Source of the DNA: Deltaproteobacteria bacterium
GTDB taxonomy: Bacteria; Bdellovibrionota_B; Oligoflexia; Oligoflexales; Bog-1112
Reading direction: 5' to 3'
Assembly (NCBI GenBank): GCA_016186945.1
Contig: JACPKR010000033.1
Location: 1-64,000 of the forward strand
DNA length: 64,000 nucleotides
Position 1 is the first letter of the stretch. The number at the start of each line of letters is the position of its first letter. Both the position numbers and the translations under genes were made by a program. Below the pieces are notes generated by a model that saw only the letters and a program-made list of their open reading frames with translations, did no database searches and had not been told where the DNA came from. Of this stretch, positions 53,418 to 62,291 are shown one piece after another.

Positions 53418-53434
53418 ACGTCCCCAGCTCTCCA

Positions 53435-53526
53435 ATAGTAGTTGAGAAAAAGAATTTGTGGAGAGGACCTTTTTTGAAAAAAAGTTCCCCTCCACGCCTC
53501 CCCCCAAAAAACTTTAGATATTGAAG
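53435..53526 (+). repeat. dispersed repeat B, copy 6 (phoH-prkA divergent promoter)
   Basis: Same element; left end AATAGTAGTTGAG, right end TTAGATATTGAAG plus the TTTTTGAAAA tail shared with copy 4. It starts 17 bp upstream of the phoH ATG and so is transcribed in, or forms, the phoH leader. Confidence 0.88.
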
Positions 53527-53545
53527 TTTTTGAAAAAGTGTTCTT

Positions 53546-53554
53546 TGCTATAAT
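53546..53554 (+). promoter_or_regulatory. extended -10 promoter for prkA
   Basis: TTGCTATAAT contains TGC plus a perfect TATAAT at 53549-53554, an extended -10 element, 39 bp before the prkA ATG at 53594. No -35 at the proper spacing is obvious. The upstream edge is repeat B. Confidence 0.5.
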
Positions 53555-53593
53555 GGAAAAAAGGCACGAGGTAAATTTGTTGGGCGAGGCAAT

Positions 53594-55903
53594 ATGCAAA
53601 ACGATTACAGATTTCTCGATGAACTTACGCAAAACTTCCGTGATATTCATGTAAAACGAAACATTCTCCTGACGTTTCCTGATTTTCTGGACTTGCTTGC
53701 GACAAACCCTCGCAAATTCATCCGCAGCTCAACAAAGTACATTCTGGACACATTCGACTTTTTTGGGTCTATGACTGTAGACAACTTATACCCCGCAAAA
53801 ATAGAACGCTTCAAACTGTTCGACATCGGTACGGAAAGGTCCGGTCCGATCATTGGTGGCGAACAGTTTCAGGATGAACTTTATTATATCCTAAAAAACT
53901 TTGAACGTAGCGGATTTAATTCACACCTGACGTTATTCCACGGGCCTAACGGTTCCGCAAAGTCTTCCACCGTCGAAACGATCGCAAACGGTATGGAGCG
54001 CTACAGCAAAACCGACGAGGGGGCGATCTACCGGTTTAACTGGGTATTTCCCAACGACCGTGATGCCACCCCTTCGGTTACCGGCGATTCGCAAGCGATA
54101 GGCTTCCAGAAGAGAGGTGCGACACAATTCGGCAAGAGTTCCTCCTTCGCCTTGCTGGAGGAGCGAAAAATTTCCGCCAAGCTGAGTTCCGAATTTCGGG
54201 AAAACCCCCTTTTTCTCATCCCCCCACCCTATCGGGAAGAGCTGCTGCGCCAATGGATCGCCGAGCGCGAAAACATTCCCCCACAAGAGGTCACCCTCCC
54301 CCCCCACATTTTAGGGAACGGTCTCACAAAGAAGAATCAAGAAGTCTTCGAAAACCTTCTTAACTCGTACAAAGGAGATCTGTCGCAAGTTTTTCGCCAT
54401 GTGCAGGTCGAACGTTTCTTCTTCTCGAAACAGTACCGTGTGGGTATCTCCGCCGTCGAGCCTCAGATGTCGATCGACGCCATGGAAAAACAACTGACGA
54501 TTGACAAGAATTACACAAACCTCCCTTCCGTCCTTCAAACGATCAGCTTCCACCAGACGAACGGCCCCCTGGTGGAATCCAACCGCGGTTTGCTGGAGTT
54601 CTCCGACCTTCTCAAACGCCCTGTGGAAACATTCAAATACCTTCTCAGCACCATCGAAAAAGGGACCATCAACCTACCGTCAGGGACGGCAGCTCTCGAC
54701 ATTGTGTTTGTCGGCACCACGAACGACAAACACCTCGATGCGTTCAAATCCGTTCCCGATTTCAGTTCCTTCAAAGGACGGATCGAGCTGGTGACAGTCC
54801 CCTACCTTCTCGTTCCTGAAAAGGAGGAGAAAATTTTTGCCTCTGACGTAAAAACGCTCACAAAAATCAAACCGCTTGCACCCCATTCCGTTCGCCTACT
54901 CTGCACGTGGGGGGTCTTGACTCGACTGAAACAACCCGATCCGGAAAAATATCCTCTCAAATATCGTTCCCTTGTCGGACGCCTGGATCCGCTCTCTAAA
55001 CTGAGGCTCTTTCAAAAACTGCCGTTGCAACCGGCATTCTCACAAGACGAACAGAAGATGCTTCTCGAAATCCGGGAGAAAATTATAACCGAATCTCAAC
55101 GCACCCTGATTTACGAAGGAAGATTCGGAGCGTCCCCCCGTGAGCTGCGAGGAGTCCTGCGAAAGGCAGGTCAGAACCCTCGCTTTTCCGACCTTACACC
55201 TATGGCCGTGTTTGAGGAAATCGAGAACCTGATCAAAGACAGGACCGTTTACGAGTTCCTCCAATTCGAACCAAGAGCGAGGTACCACGACGTTACTTTT
55301 TTCGTTGAGAAGTTAAAGGAAGAGTTTGCCTATACTTTCGAACATGAAGTGATCCAGTCGATGTCCATGGTGGGGGAAGATGAGTACAGCCACCTCTTTG
55401 AACGCTACATCTCCCATGTTGTAGCACATGTCAAAAACGAAAAAATATGGGACGAAAGCAGCCACTCAAACGTACTCCCCTCCCTCAAAATCATGAGCGA
55501 TGTCGAAAAAATCCTGGGCGTCAAGGGACCTACGGAAGAACACCGAAATGCACTCCTCAGCCGAATAGCCGCATTCAAAATCGAAAATCCAAAAGAAGAT
55601 ATCAACGTCAGCGAGCTTTTTCGTGAATACCTACACGCTGTAAAGGAACACTTCTACAACGAAAAAAGAAAGGTCATTGAGTCGAACATCACGGCAATGA
55701 TTGCGTTTCATCGCGATGAACTGAGGGATGAAAAGAGCAAGATTCTCGCTGAAACGACCTACAAAAACATGAATGCTCGCTTCGGTTACTCCGCCTCAGC
55801 CACATACGACTGCCTTCGCTTTGCCTTGCAACAAAAAAAGCAAGTCAGTAATGGATCGGGGACGTCATCAGACGTTTTGCACGCTCAGCGTCCTTACTCT
55901 TGA
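53594..55903 (+). CDS. prkA: PrkA-family serine protein kinase
   Basis: A 769-residue protein. It has a large AAA+ PrkA domain with Walker A-like FHGPNGSAKSSTVE near residue 120 (the classical form is GPVGGGKSS), an internal region with IGISAVEPQMSIDAMEK-type sequence, ILDIVFVGTTNDK-type Walker B/sensor (here ALDIVFVGTTNDKHL), and the PrkA C-terminal kinase-like region. Longer than the 640-residue YeaG/PrkA type. The usual partners yeaH (DUF444) and spoVR are absent. The last 59 bp overlap tail to tail with the HD phosphohydrolase gene. Confidence 0.82.
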   Translation: MQNDYRFLDELTQNFRDIHVKRNILLTFPDFLDLLATNPRKFIRSSTKYILDTFDFFGSMTVDNLYPAKIERFKLFDIGTERSGPIIGGEQFQDELYYILKNFERSGFNSHLTLFHGPNGSAKSSTVETIANGMERYSKTDEGAIYRFNWVFPNDRDATPSVTGDSQAIGFQKRGATQFGKSSSFALLEERKISAKLSSEFRENPLFLIPPPYREELLRQWIAERENIPPQEVTLPPHILGNGLTKKNQEVFENLLNSYKGDLSQVFRHVQVERFFFSKQYRVGISAVEPQMSIDAMEKQLTIDKNYTNLPSVLQTISFHQTNGPLVESNRGLLEFSDLLKRPVETFKYLLSTIEKGTINLPSGTAALDIVFVGTTNDKHLDAFKSVPDFSSFKGRIELVTVPYLLVPEKEEKIFASDVKTLTKIKPLAPHSVRLLCTWGVLTRLKQPDPEKYPLKYRSLVGRLDPLSKLRLFQKLPLQPAFSQDEQKMLLEIREKIITESQRTLIYEGRFGASPRELRGVLRKAGQNPRFSDLTPMAVFEEIENLIKDRTVYEFLQFEPRARYHDVTFFVEKLKEEFAYTFEHEVIQSMSMVGEDEYSHLFERYISHVVAHVKNEKIWDESSHSNVLPSLKIMSDVEKILGVKGPTEEHRNALLSRIAAFKIENPKEDINVSELFREYLHAVKEHFYNEKRKVIESNITAMIAFHRDELRDEKSKILAETTYKNMNARFGYSASATYDCLRFALQQKKQVSNGSGTSSDVLHAQRPYS

Positions 55904-57326
55904 CGTATATTCGTTGCAATTGAATGGTTTGTTCCCCCATGATGGAGGAAAAATCTTCAAGAGCTTCAACCCGAGGCATTGACTGAGTACCCCTTTTGAT
56001 CAGGCGGAGGGAATGCTGACTTTTTTGACCCTTCTTTCGGGGACGAAATTTAGTCATCACGTTGACAGAAGAGATAAGCTCAGACTCAATATCTTCTTCC
56101 TCGAGGCGCTTTACAATCCTTTCGATCTCCGCATCATCCTTCTTTCCCCCATGCTCCCAAACTAATTTCCACAGTCGCCGGTTCAGGATGAGATCCGCCA
56201 AAACGGATTCGACTTCAGTGGCAACTTGGGGGCGCATCTCCTTCCCCGATTGAATCATGTAAGGCATCATACTGTACTCGTCGATCTTGTAGTAATCGTC
56301 GGCAGAGGCGGGAAGGCGCCTCCGAAGCTTTCTGTCCAAATGCTGTAGCATCGCCTCGCAAGAAACAGATGTCTTATGAAAGTAAAGCTGTCGAAACATG
56401 GACTGTCGCGCACGCAAGTAATCTTCAAACGCAGCAAGTCCGTTATCCTGAACAGCAAGATGCACAGCTTCATCGTCAGGATTATAATAAATGGCAAGGG
56501 AATCCATGATACGGTCAATATCAAAGAGGCCATATGCCACCCCGCATTCTTTCGCATCACGACACAGATAGTCCATGCGGTCGATATCGACTTCACCTGA
56601 GACTAACTCATGGCACATGCGGTGTACCCCATGAGCTTTGAGTTCAGAATGCGGGCTAGGAGCAAGTTCGGGAAGGATCACCGACACGACATCTTGAGGG
56701 TCGATCCGCAAGGCGTCCTTGCCATGTTCTCGGTTGATCTCGCTTAACATCTTGTCGGCAAGGATCACGGTCATGATCTCGTGGCTTGCGACCGAATCGA
56801 CTCCCTCCGCCTTCTCTACCATGTAGGCTTTCAAGTACTCAGGAAGCTGGGGGTTTGCCTTCAGTATAAGCTTGAAGGTGGGGAGAAAGCGTTCACCGCT
56901 GTGAGAAAAGGGCGGATGGCCGACATCGTGAAGCATCGCTGCCAGTCGCAAAGTTTGGAAAACGTAATCCGACGAGAAGATGTCGTCGATCCAGGGAAAG
57001 GTTGGTGCCAACAAACCATGGATCAAACCCGGACTCGCCTCCCTCTCAAGCTTTTTGAAATCCTGATAGGAGGAACAAAGGAAACGAAGCCTTGTTTGGT
57101 TGTCTTTGATCTTCCCCCACGCCCAACCCGCTAGATGCAAGACACCAAGCGAATGCTCGAAACGCGTATGAGACGCACCCGGGAAAACGTAACTCAGAAA
57201 GGCTGTCTGCTTGATCCGTCGCAACCTCTGAAATATCGGATGAGCAATCACACGGTCTTCCAACGCCGATATATCAATGGAACCATAGAGATTTCCGCGA
57301 ATTCTTCGTCTTATTTCCAGTGCCAT
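55845..57326 (-). CDS. HD-domain phosphohydrolase (COG1078, dNTPase-like)
   Basis: 493 residues from the ATG at 57326 (GGGGGTGG upstream). N-terminal VIAHPIFQRLRRIKQTAFLSYVFPGASHTRFEHSLGV, then LAAMLHDVGHPPFSH give the H...HD metal site of the HD superfamily; SGEVDIDRMDYLCRDAKECG is the later conserved Asp segment. These resemble SAMHD1-like dNTP triphosphohydrolases. The substrate is not settled. Its 3' end overlaps the prkA 3' end on the opposite strand by 59 bp. Confidence 0.88.
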   Translation of the reverse strand: MALEIRRRIRGNLYGSIDISALEDRVIAHPIFQRLRRIKQTAFLSYVFPGASHTRFEHSLGVLHLAGWAWGKIKDNQTRLRFLCSSYQDFKKLEREASPGLIHGLLAPTFPWIDDIFSSDYVFQTLRLAAMLHDVGHPPFSHSGERFLPTFKLILKANPQLPEYLKAYMVEKAEGVDSVASHEIMTVILADKMLSEINREHGKDALRIDPQDVVSVILPELAPSPHSELKAHGVHRMCHELVSGEVDIDRMDYLCRDAKECGVAYGLFDIDRIMDSLAIYYNPDDEAVHLAVQDNGLAAFEDYLRARQSMFRQLYFHKTSVSCEAMLQHLDRKLRRRLPASADDYYKIDEYSMMPYMIQSGKEMRPQVATEVESVLADLILNRRLWKLVWEHGGKKDDAEIERIVKRLEEEDIESELISSVNVMTKFRPRKKGQKSQHSLRLIKRGTQSMPRVEALEDFSSIMGEQTIQLQRIYVKSKDAERAKRLMTSPIHY

Positions 57327-57390
57327 CAATCCACCCCCATCTTGCCTAATCGCATTTTAGTGAATCCACCTGCTCGTGACAAGGAGAACG

Positions 57391-57437
57391 AGGCAAGGAG
57401 GTGGTTTGGAGGAAACTGCGCAGCTGGTTCCTCCAAG
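57391..57437 (+). repeat. dispersed repeat A, copy 6 (core fragment)
   Basis: 47 bp matching the GGCAAGGAGGTGGTTTGGAG arm and the TTCCTCCAAG half of the dyad; both terminal repeats are missing. It lies between the divergent HD and coiled-coil genes. Confidence 0.8.
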
Positions 57438-57451
57438 TATGAATGTTGGGC

Positions 57452-57457
57452 TATAAT
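57452..57457 (+). promoter_or_regulatory. TATAAT box directly before the coiled-coil gene
   Basis: A perfect TATAAT ending only 7 bp before the ATG at 57465. If used, transcription would start at or next to the A of the start codon, giving a leaderless mRNA. No Shine-Dalgarno sequence precedes the ATG, which agrees. Confidence 0.4.
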
Positions 57458-57464
57458 AAAGAAA

Positions 57465-59483
57465 ATGATTATCCAATCCATCAATGCAAGCTTGGCTGAC
57501 ACTCCCCGTGCCTACGAGTGGAAATTCCATCAAGGCATCGGAGCGATGAGTCGAACATGGGTGTTTCACGGACGCCCCTACGAACTCGAACTCATGCGAA
57601 AAGCCTGTGATGCGCTTTGCTCTGCGAATGTTCCACAAGAATTTGGCGAGATCACATTCAGAATACAAGACGACGGAGGAAAAACCCTGACACTGGAACG
57701 AAATCAGAATAGTGACCACCTCCCCATCCACTCCCTCATACGAGAAGCGTGGGACAATGGCGTCGGCCTGTCTTCAAGCAAGAGATCGTTCGCCACAAAA
57801 CACTATATTGTTCAGGCCGGAAACCCTCCGCTCGCTTTCCTGGCAGACCTGTTTACAGGAGAGAAGAGACTTGCCAAAGATTGGGTCGAAAACGAACTGA
57901 CTGAGAACCTAAAGAAGCTTCAAAAACTCTGTCAAACCCAAGACCTTCCCACGATCTCCCTTGTGAAAAAACTCATGCAGGAACTCGTTCCCCTTCACTC
58001 GCTTTTACTCCTTCTGGACAAGCACTACGGAAAATACCTGCACAACAAGAACACCCTTGGAGCCTTGCCCGAGCGCCGAAGAAAGTTACGGGAAGAACTC
58101 TCCACCCTGGACAAGGTCGAAGCCACTCTCCTAACAATCGAGACGCAATCCAAACTCTTACTCACTCCGGAAGAAGAAGAAAATATCCGCAACAGAGTTG
58201 CAAAAAATCTTAAGGACTGTCACCTGAACGCAGCTCCTTCTATTTCTGATCTCCCGTCGTGGAGCGACCTCATACGCTGCCTTGGGGAAATCAAATTCAG
58301 TGAGAAAATCATTCAGCTTTCCACCCGCCTAGGTGAGTCATACGACAACAAAATCAAGTCGTTTCTCCTTGACTACAAAAATCAAAAAAAAAATCTGCAA
58401 GAGGGAAGTCAAAACCTTCTTAAACAGTTAGGACAGCTCAAAGCCGTACTTGTGGACGACTCTGCACAGGGTTCCTCCCCTTGGAACTTACTTCACTCAG
58501 CTCGCAAAGCTCTTAGCCCAGGAAACAAGGAACTCGTTACCAAAATTCGAGAGGTGGAAGCCAAACTCCGCAAATTCACAGAAAGCTTTCCCACAGAGAA
58601 GGATTTTGTCCTACCCAGGGAAAAACTAAGCGACTTTCTTGGCGAAGAGGCAAAAAAGCTTGTCGAGCTAAAGGATAAATGGAAGACGCTCACCAATATG
58701 CCCCTCCAGGACGGTCTTGCTGACTTCTTCCGCTATGGACTCCAGTATTTTGAACTCCTCTGGTACAATCAAATTTTGACTGAAAATCAAAGGATTAAGG
58801 CTCACATTGAAGACGCTCTATCGGCTCTGAACCGTCTCCTTGATGGACAGCATCCCCAAGCCTCATTCCCAGAAGCTCGGTCCCCGACGACCATGCTACG
58901 TAAAGCCTCTGAGCTTGTAGCCGATCGACCCGCTCGGATGAAAAAACTTGAACGTTTGGAACAACATATCGCAAAGCTAAACACCCGCCATGAAATCCGA
59001 ACCGAACTCGGACAAAAAAAACAAGAAACAACCCAAAGGTGGTCTTCGCTTCTCTCAGATGCGAAAATGGCATCCTTGAATCCTGGATCACCGGAGAGCG
59101 ATGAGTTTTTCGCACTCGGCCACGCAATCTTGTCTCTTGAGCAATTGAAGGCGCGATGTGTTGAAACCATTGATCTTTTCCCCCACGAAGCTCCCGCACA
59201 CCTGTGCTCATGGTCTATAGATCTGAGCGCGTGGAGTCCCTCCGAGAAAGAGATACTGCTAAAAAAAGTGGAGAAGCTACCTAGTCAATACCTCAACCTC
59301 GTCCTGACAGGCGATCAGGAGCTTTCCGATCTCATGAGAAGGCGATCCTTGGGCTGGATTGAGCAAAATTTGAAACACACAAGCAGCCAGTCGAACAAAA
59401 TTCCGACCATAAACGATCCGATTGATACAAAAAAAGGAAGAGGAGAGAAAATCGTTGATCTACTTAATGGAAACAGAATCTAA
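57465..59483 (+). CDS. long coiled-coil protein, unknown (SMC/YhaN-like outline without P-loop)
   Basis: 672 residues from the ATG at 57465; an open frame further upstream passes through repeat A and is rejected. N-terminal 110 residues are globular (WVFHGRPYELELM). A long central region (about 190-600) is heptad-rich coiled coil (LREELSTLDKVEATL, LVELKDKWKTL). A short C-terminal globular part has QYLNLVLTGDQELSDLM, vaguely like the ends of SMC/YhaN ATPases. No Walker A is visible, so ATPase activity is unlikely. The family is not recognised. Confidence 0.6.
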   Translation: MIIQSINASLADTPRAYEWKFHQGIGAMSRTWVFHGRPYELELMRKACDALCSANVPQEFGEITFRIQDDGGKTLTLERNQNSDHLPIHSLIREAWDNGVGLSSSKRSFATKHYIVQAGNPPLAFLADLFTGEKRLAKDWVENELTENLKKLQKLCQTQDLPTISLVKKLMQELVPLHSLLLLLDKHYGKYLHNKNTLGALPERRRKLREELSTLDKVEATLLTIETQSKLLLTPEEEENIRNRVAKNLKDCHLNAAPSISDLPSWSDLIRCLGEIKFSEKIIQLSTRLGESYDNKIKSFLLDYKNQKKNLQEGSQNLLKQLGQLKAVLVDDSAQGSSPWNLLHSARKALSPGNKELVTKIREVEAKLRKFTESFPTEKDFVLPREKLSDFLGEEAKKLVELKDKWKTLTNMPLQDGLADFFRYGLQYFELLWYNQILTENQRIKAHIEDALSALNRLLDGQHPQASFPEARSPTTMLRKASELVADRPARMKKLERLEQHIAKLNTRHEIRTELGQKKQETTQRWSSLLSDAKMASLNPGSPESDEFFALGHAILSLEQLKARCVETIDLFPHEAPAHLCSWSIDLSAWSPSEKEILLKKVEKLPSQYLNLVLTGDQELSDLMRRRSLGWIEQNLKHTSSQSNKIPTINDPIDTKKGRGEKIVDLLNGNRI

Positions 59484-59692
59484 GACTTAACGTTTTGTTT
59501 TCAATATTGATTTTTCTTTATGTGGCTGTTTGATCGCTTACAAAAAAGAAAACTAGCAAAATTTTTTTAAACTTTTTGGCTTGTTGGCCTAAATTTTCAA
59601 AATCATTTTCCGACGTAACATTATCGGAAGGTGAAACGCACTTTCAGCTTTGTGTGGGAAGTGCTGAGTTCAACTACATAAGGAGAAGGTAG
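59484..59692 (+). promoter_or_regulatory. AT-rich upstream region of the histone-like gene
   Basis: No gene. Runs of A and T, and a small dyad TTCCGA/TCGGAA at about 59610-59631. AAGGAG lies shortly before the ATG at 59693. The promoter itself cannot be fixed with confidence. Confidence 0.35.
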
Positions 59693-59956
59693 ATGTTAGG
59701 ATTAGCTTCCACACGTAAAAAACGAAGGTCATCTAAACGTCGAAGGAAGGCTAGCAGCAAAAAAGCTGTAGCTAAGAAAGCACCTAGAAGAAAGAAAAGG
59801 AGGAAGGCATCCGCGAAAAAGAAAGTCGCTAAGAAAGCTTCGCGACGAAAGAAAAGGAAAGCAGCTTCCAAGGCTCCTGCGAAGAAACGTCGTAAGAAAA
59901 AGGCGAGATCCGCAGCAAAGCCAAAGAGAAAGAAAGCTCGTCGAAAGAAGCGATAA
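59693..59956 (+). CDS. histone H1/Hc1-like basic protein
   Basis: 87 residues made almost wholly of Lys, Arg, Ala and Ser, with repeated AKKA, RRKKR and KKVAKKA units resembling the C-terminal tail of eukaryotic H1, chlamydial Hc1/Hc2 and AlgP-like proteins. Only the first six residues (MLGLAS) are not basic. A good Shine-Dalgarno precedes the ATG. Expected to bind DNA or RNA non-specifically in the nucleoid. The antisense frame is also open but is an Arg/Leu/Phe shadow. Function by composition only. Confidence 0.75.
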   Translation: MLGLASTRKKRRSSKRRRKASSKKAVAKKAPRRKKRRKASAKKKVAKKASRRKKRKAASKAPAKKRRKKKARSAAKPKRKKARRKKR

Positions 59957-59970
59957 GAAACCGTTCCACT

Positions 59971-60045
59971 CTCCCCCTTATCGCCAAATAGACGAGGGAG
60001 CATTCCTTTCTCGCGCTGTCTGAATAAGGGGGACTTTCTCTTCAT
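59971..60045 (+). terminator. possible terminator after the histone-like gene
   Basis: TCCCCCTTAT pairs with ATAAGGGGGA across a loop of about 43 bases, followed by a T-rich TTTCTCTTCATTTT. The long loop makes it a weak call. Confidence 0.35.
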
Positions 60046-60093
60046 TTTGCTTTGATTTCCCAGCCAAAGTCATTATAAATTTCCACCAAGAAC

Positions 60094-60137
60094 TAACCCG
60101 TAAGCTATTTGTGGCAAAAAGGGAGAAGGAGAGGTTT
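60094..60137 (-). repeat. dispersed repeat A, left half, at the 5' end of hppA (copy 7a)
   Basis: TAACCCGTAAGCTATTTGTGG and the following GGGAGAAGGAGAGGTTT align with the left half of copy 5 (43942-43984). The matching right half lies after hppA at 62253. Its G-rich arm provides the AGGAGAGG ribosome-binding site of hppA. Confidence 0.65.
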
Positions 60138-60140
60138 AAG

Positions 60141-62246
60141 TTGACTATCTATTTCATTTACTCGTGCGCCATCATTGCTTTGGTCTCAGCTTTTGTCTAT
60201 TCCCGCTTGGTTTTAAAGATCCCGCTCGATGGAAAAAGTGAAGAAATCGCCCGTTTTAAAACCATTTCAGAAGCCATTGCCGAAGGGGCCATGGCTTTTT
60301 TAAAAGCTGAGTACAAGTATGTTGCTTTATTTTGTACTTTTTTCGCTGTTCTTCTCTATATCTCGCTCAATTCCGACCAAACCGCCATACACGAGGGTTT
60401 ATTTAGCGCGCTAGCTTTCCTTGCAGGGGCTTTTACCTCAAGCCTTTCCGCCTTCCTCGGGATGAGCATCGCGATAAAAGGTAATGTGCGTACGACCATT
60501 GCCGCTCGCAAAAGCCTACCGGATGCGTTCCGAGTCGCTTTTAACTCAGGTGCTGTTATGGGTTTTGGTTTAGTTGGTCTGGCAGTCTTAGGTCTGATCT
60601 CCATATGCCTCCTTTTTGTCGAATTGATTGGCGAAAGTCACTTGGCAATGGAAATGGTTGCTGGCTTCGGTTTAGGCGGCTCGACGGTTGCCCTTTTCGG
60701 TCGGGTTGGTGGTGGCATCTATACCAAAGCGGCCGATGTTGGTGCCGACCTCGTTGGCAAGGTGGAAGCTGGTATACCTGAAGACGATCCGCGGAATCCT
60801 GCGGTGATAGCAGACAACGTTGGGGACAATGTTGGCGACATCGCTGGTATGGGCGCCGACCTCTTTGGCTCTCTTGCAGAAGCCACCTGTGCTGCTCTTG
60901 TGATCGGATCTTCTACTTATGCGATCTCCAATTCCATTGAAGCCCTCTATTACCCCATCTTGATTTCAGCAACAGGGATACCTATATGTTTGCTCACAGC
61001 ACTTTTTGTCAAAGTAAGTGATCAGCCTATTTCCGTAGAAAAAGCACTCAAGCGCCAACTTCTGGTCTCAACTGTTTTAATGAGTATCGCCCTCTATTTT
61101 GTCACCAAGTGGGCTATGGTTGAGCAATTTACCACACACGATCAAACTGTGACTCGCAATGGAGTTCTCATCTCCGTCCTTGCTGGCTTGTGGGGAGGCT
61201 TATTGATCGGTTACGTGACCGAGTACTTTACGTCTCACTCATATAAACCTGTACGGCAAGTGGCAGACGCCTCCAAAACAGGAGCAGCAACTAACATTAT
61301 CTACGGCCTTAGTGTCGGTTATATGTCTTCCGTGATCCCCGTTTTGACGATCGCCTTGATTGTCTATTTATCCTGGTCCTTCGCAGGTATGTATGGGATC
61401 GCGATGGCAGCCCTTGGAATGATTTCTACAATCGCTGTCAGCCTTACCATTGACGCCTACGGGCCAGTTTCCGACAATGCAGGTGGTATTGCAGAAATGT
61501 GCGAGCTGGAAAAGGGTGTCCGACAACGAACAGACATTCTTGACGCAGCCGGGAATACAACAGCAGCGATTGGGAAAGGTTTTGCAATTGGCTCTGCTGT
61601 TTTGACGGGACTTGCGCTTTTTGCTGCCTTCCTGACAAGGTCAGGTATCCCCACTTTGAACTTACTGACTCCGAAAGTTTTCGCAGGTCTTTTCGCAGGC
61701 TGCTCCCTACCGATGCTCTTCACCGCACAAACAATGCGAGCCGTGGGACGAGCCGCTTTCGCAATGATCGAGGAAGTACGCCGACAGTTCCGGGAAATTC
61801 CAGGTCTGATGGCCGGAAAAGGAAAACCGGAATACGGTAATTGCGTGTTCATTTCCACTCAAGCCGCATTGAAAGAAATGGTGGCCCCCGGACTTCTCGT
61901 CATCCTCAGCCCCCTTTTGTTTGGTCTACTCTTCGGAGTGGAGGCCCTTGCAGGGATGCTTGCCGGAGCGTTAGGCGTCGGCATTGTTATGGCCATCTCC
62001 TCATCCAACGCTGGTGGTGCCTGGGATAACGCTAAGAAATATATCGAGACAGGCAAACACGGAGGGAAAGGTTCCGACACTCATAAAGCTGCCGTTGTCG
62101 GAGATACAGTCGGTGACCCTATGAAAGATACCTCGGGACCCTCACTCAACATTCTAATGAAATTGATGGCTATTCTTAGCCTGGTCTTCGCACCCTTCAT
62201 CGCCCGAGCACATGAATGGCTGACAAGCCTCCTCGGTATCTCCTAA
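60141..62246 (+). CDS. hppA: K+-dependent membrane-bound pyrophosphatase
   Basis: 701 residues from the TTG at 60141 (AGGAGAGG seven bases upstream); a GTG at 60111 would add ten repeat-encoded residues. About 16 transmembrane helices. PPi-binding signatures: [39 protein letters not shown] and, near the end, [12 protein letters not shown] with [14 protein letters not shown]. The segment [16 protein letters not shown] has Ala where K+-independent enzymes have Lys, so it should be K+-dependent. It pumps H+ or Na+ at the expense of PPi; the ion is not decided here. It lies between the two halves of a repeat A copy. Confidence 0.93.
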   Translation: MTIYFIYSCAIIALVSAFVYSRLVLKIPLDGKSEEIARFKTISEAIAEGAMAFLKAEYKYVALFCTFFAVLLYISLNSDQTAIHEGLFSALAFLAGAFTSSLSAFLGMSIAIKGNVRTTIAARKSLPDAFRVAFNSGAVMGFGLVGLAVLGLISICLLFVELIGESHLAMEMVAGFGLGGSTVALFGRVGGGIYTKAADVGADLVGKVEAGIPEDDPRNPAVIADNVGDNVGDIAGMGADLFGSLAEATCAALVIGSSTYAISNSIEALYYPILISATGIPICLLTALFVKVSDQPISVEKALKRQLLVSTVLMSIALYFVTKWAMVEQFTTHDQTVTRNGVLISVLAGLWGGLLIGYVTEYFTSHSYKPVRQVADASKTGAATNIIYGLSVGYMSSVIPVLTIALIVYLSWSFAGMYGIAMAALGMISTIAVSLTIDAYGPVSDNAGGIAEMCELEKGVRQRTDILDAAGNTTAAIGKGFAIGSAVLTGLALFAAFLTRSGIPTLNLLTPKVFAGLFAGCSLPMLFTAQTMRAVGRAAFAMIEEVRRQFREIPGLMAGKGKPEYGNCVFISTQAALKEMVAPGLLVILSPLLFGLLFGVEALAGMLAGALGVGIVMAISSSNAGGAWDNAKKYIETGKHGGKGSDTHKAAVVGDTVGDPMKDTSGPSLNILMKLMAILSLVFAPFIARAHEWLTSLLGIS

Positions 62247-62252
62247 AGAGAA

Positions 62253-62275
62253 TTCTTGGAGGAACCAGCGCAAGT
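62253..62275 (-). repeat. dispersed repeat A, right-half fragment after hppA (copy 7b)
   Basis: TTCTTGGAGGAACCAGC followed by GCAAG matches the central dyad of copy 5 (from about 44018). It begins 6 bp after the hppA stop, in the same orientation and order as expected for the missing half of the copy at 60094. Confidence 0.6.
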
Positions 62276-62291
62276 TTTTTTTGTCCAAGGA

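Noticed and set aside
53418-53507. Longer N-terminus for the PIN-PhoH protein
   Set aside because: The extension is repeat B read in reverse. The PIN domain starts right at MKKIFILDTN.
59674-60045. Minus-strand frame opposite the histone-like gene
   Set aside because: It is the Phe/Leu/Ala-rich shadow of Lys/Arg codons; the plus-strand gene has a good ribosome-binding site.
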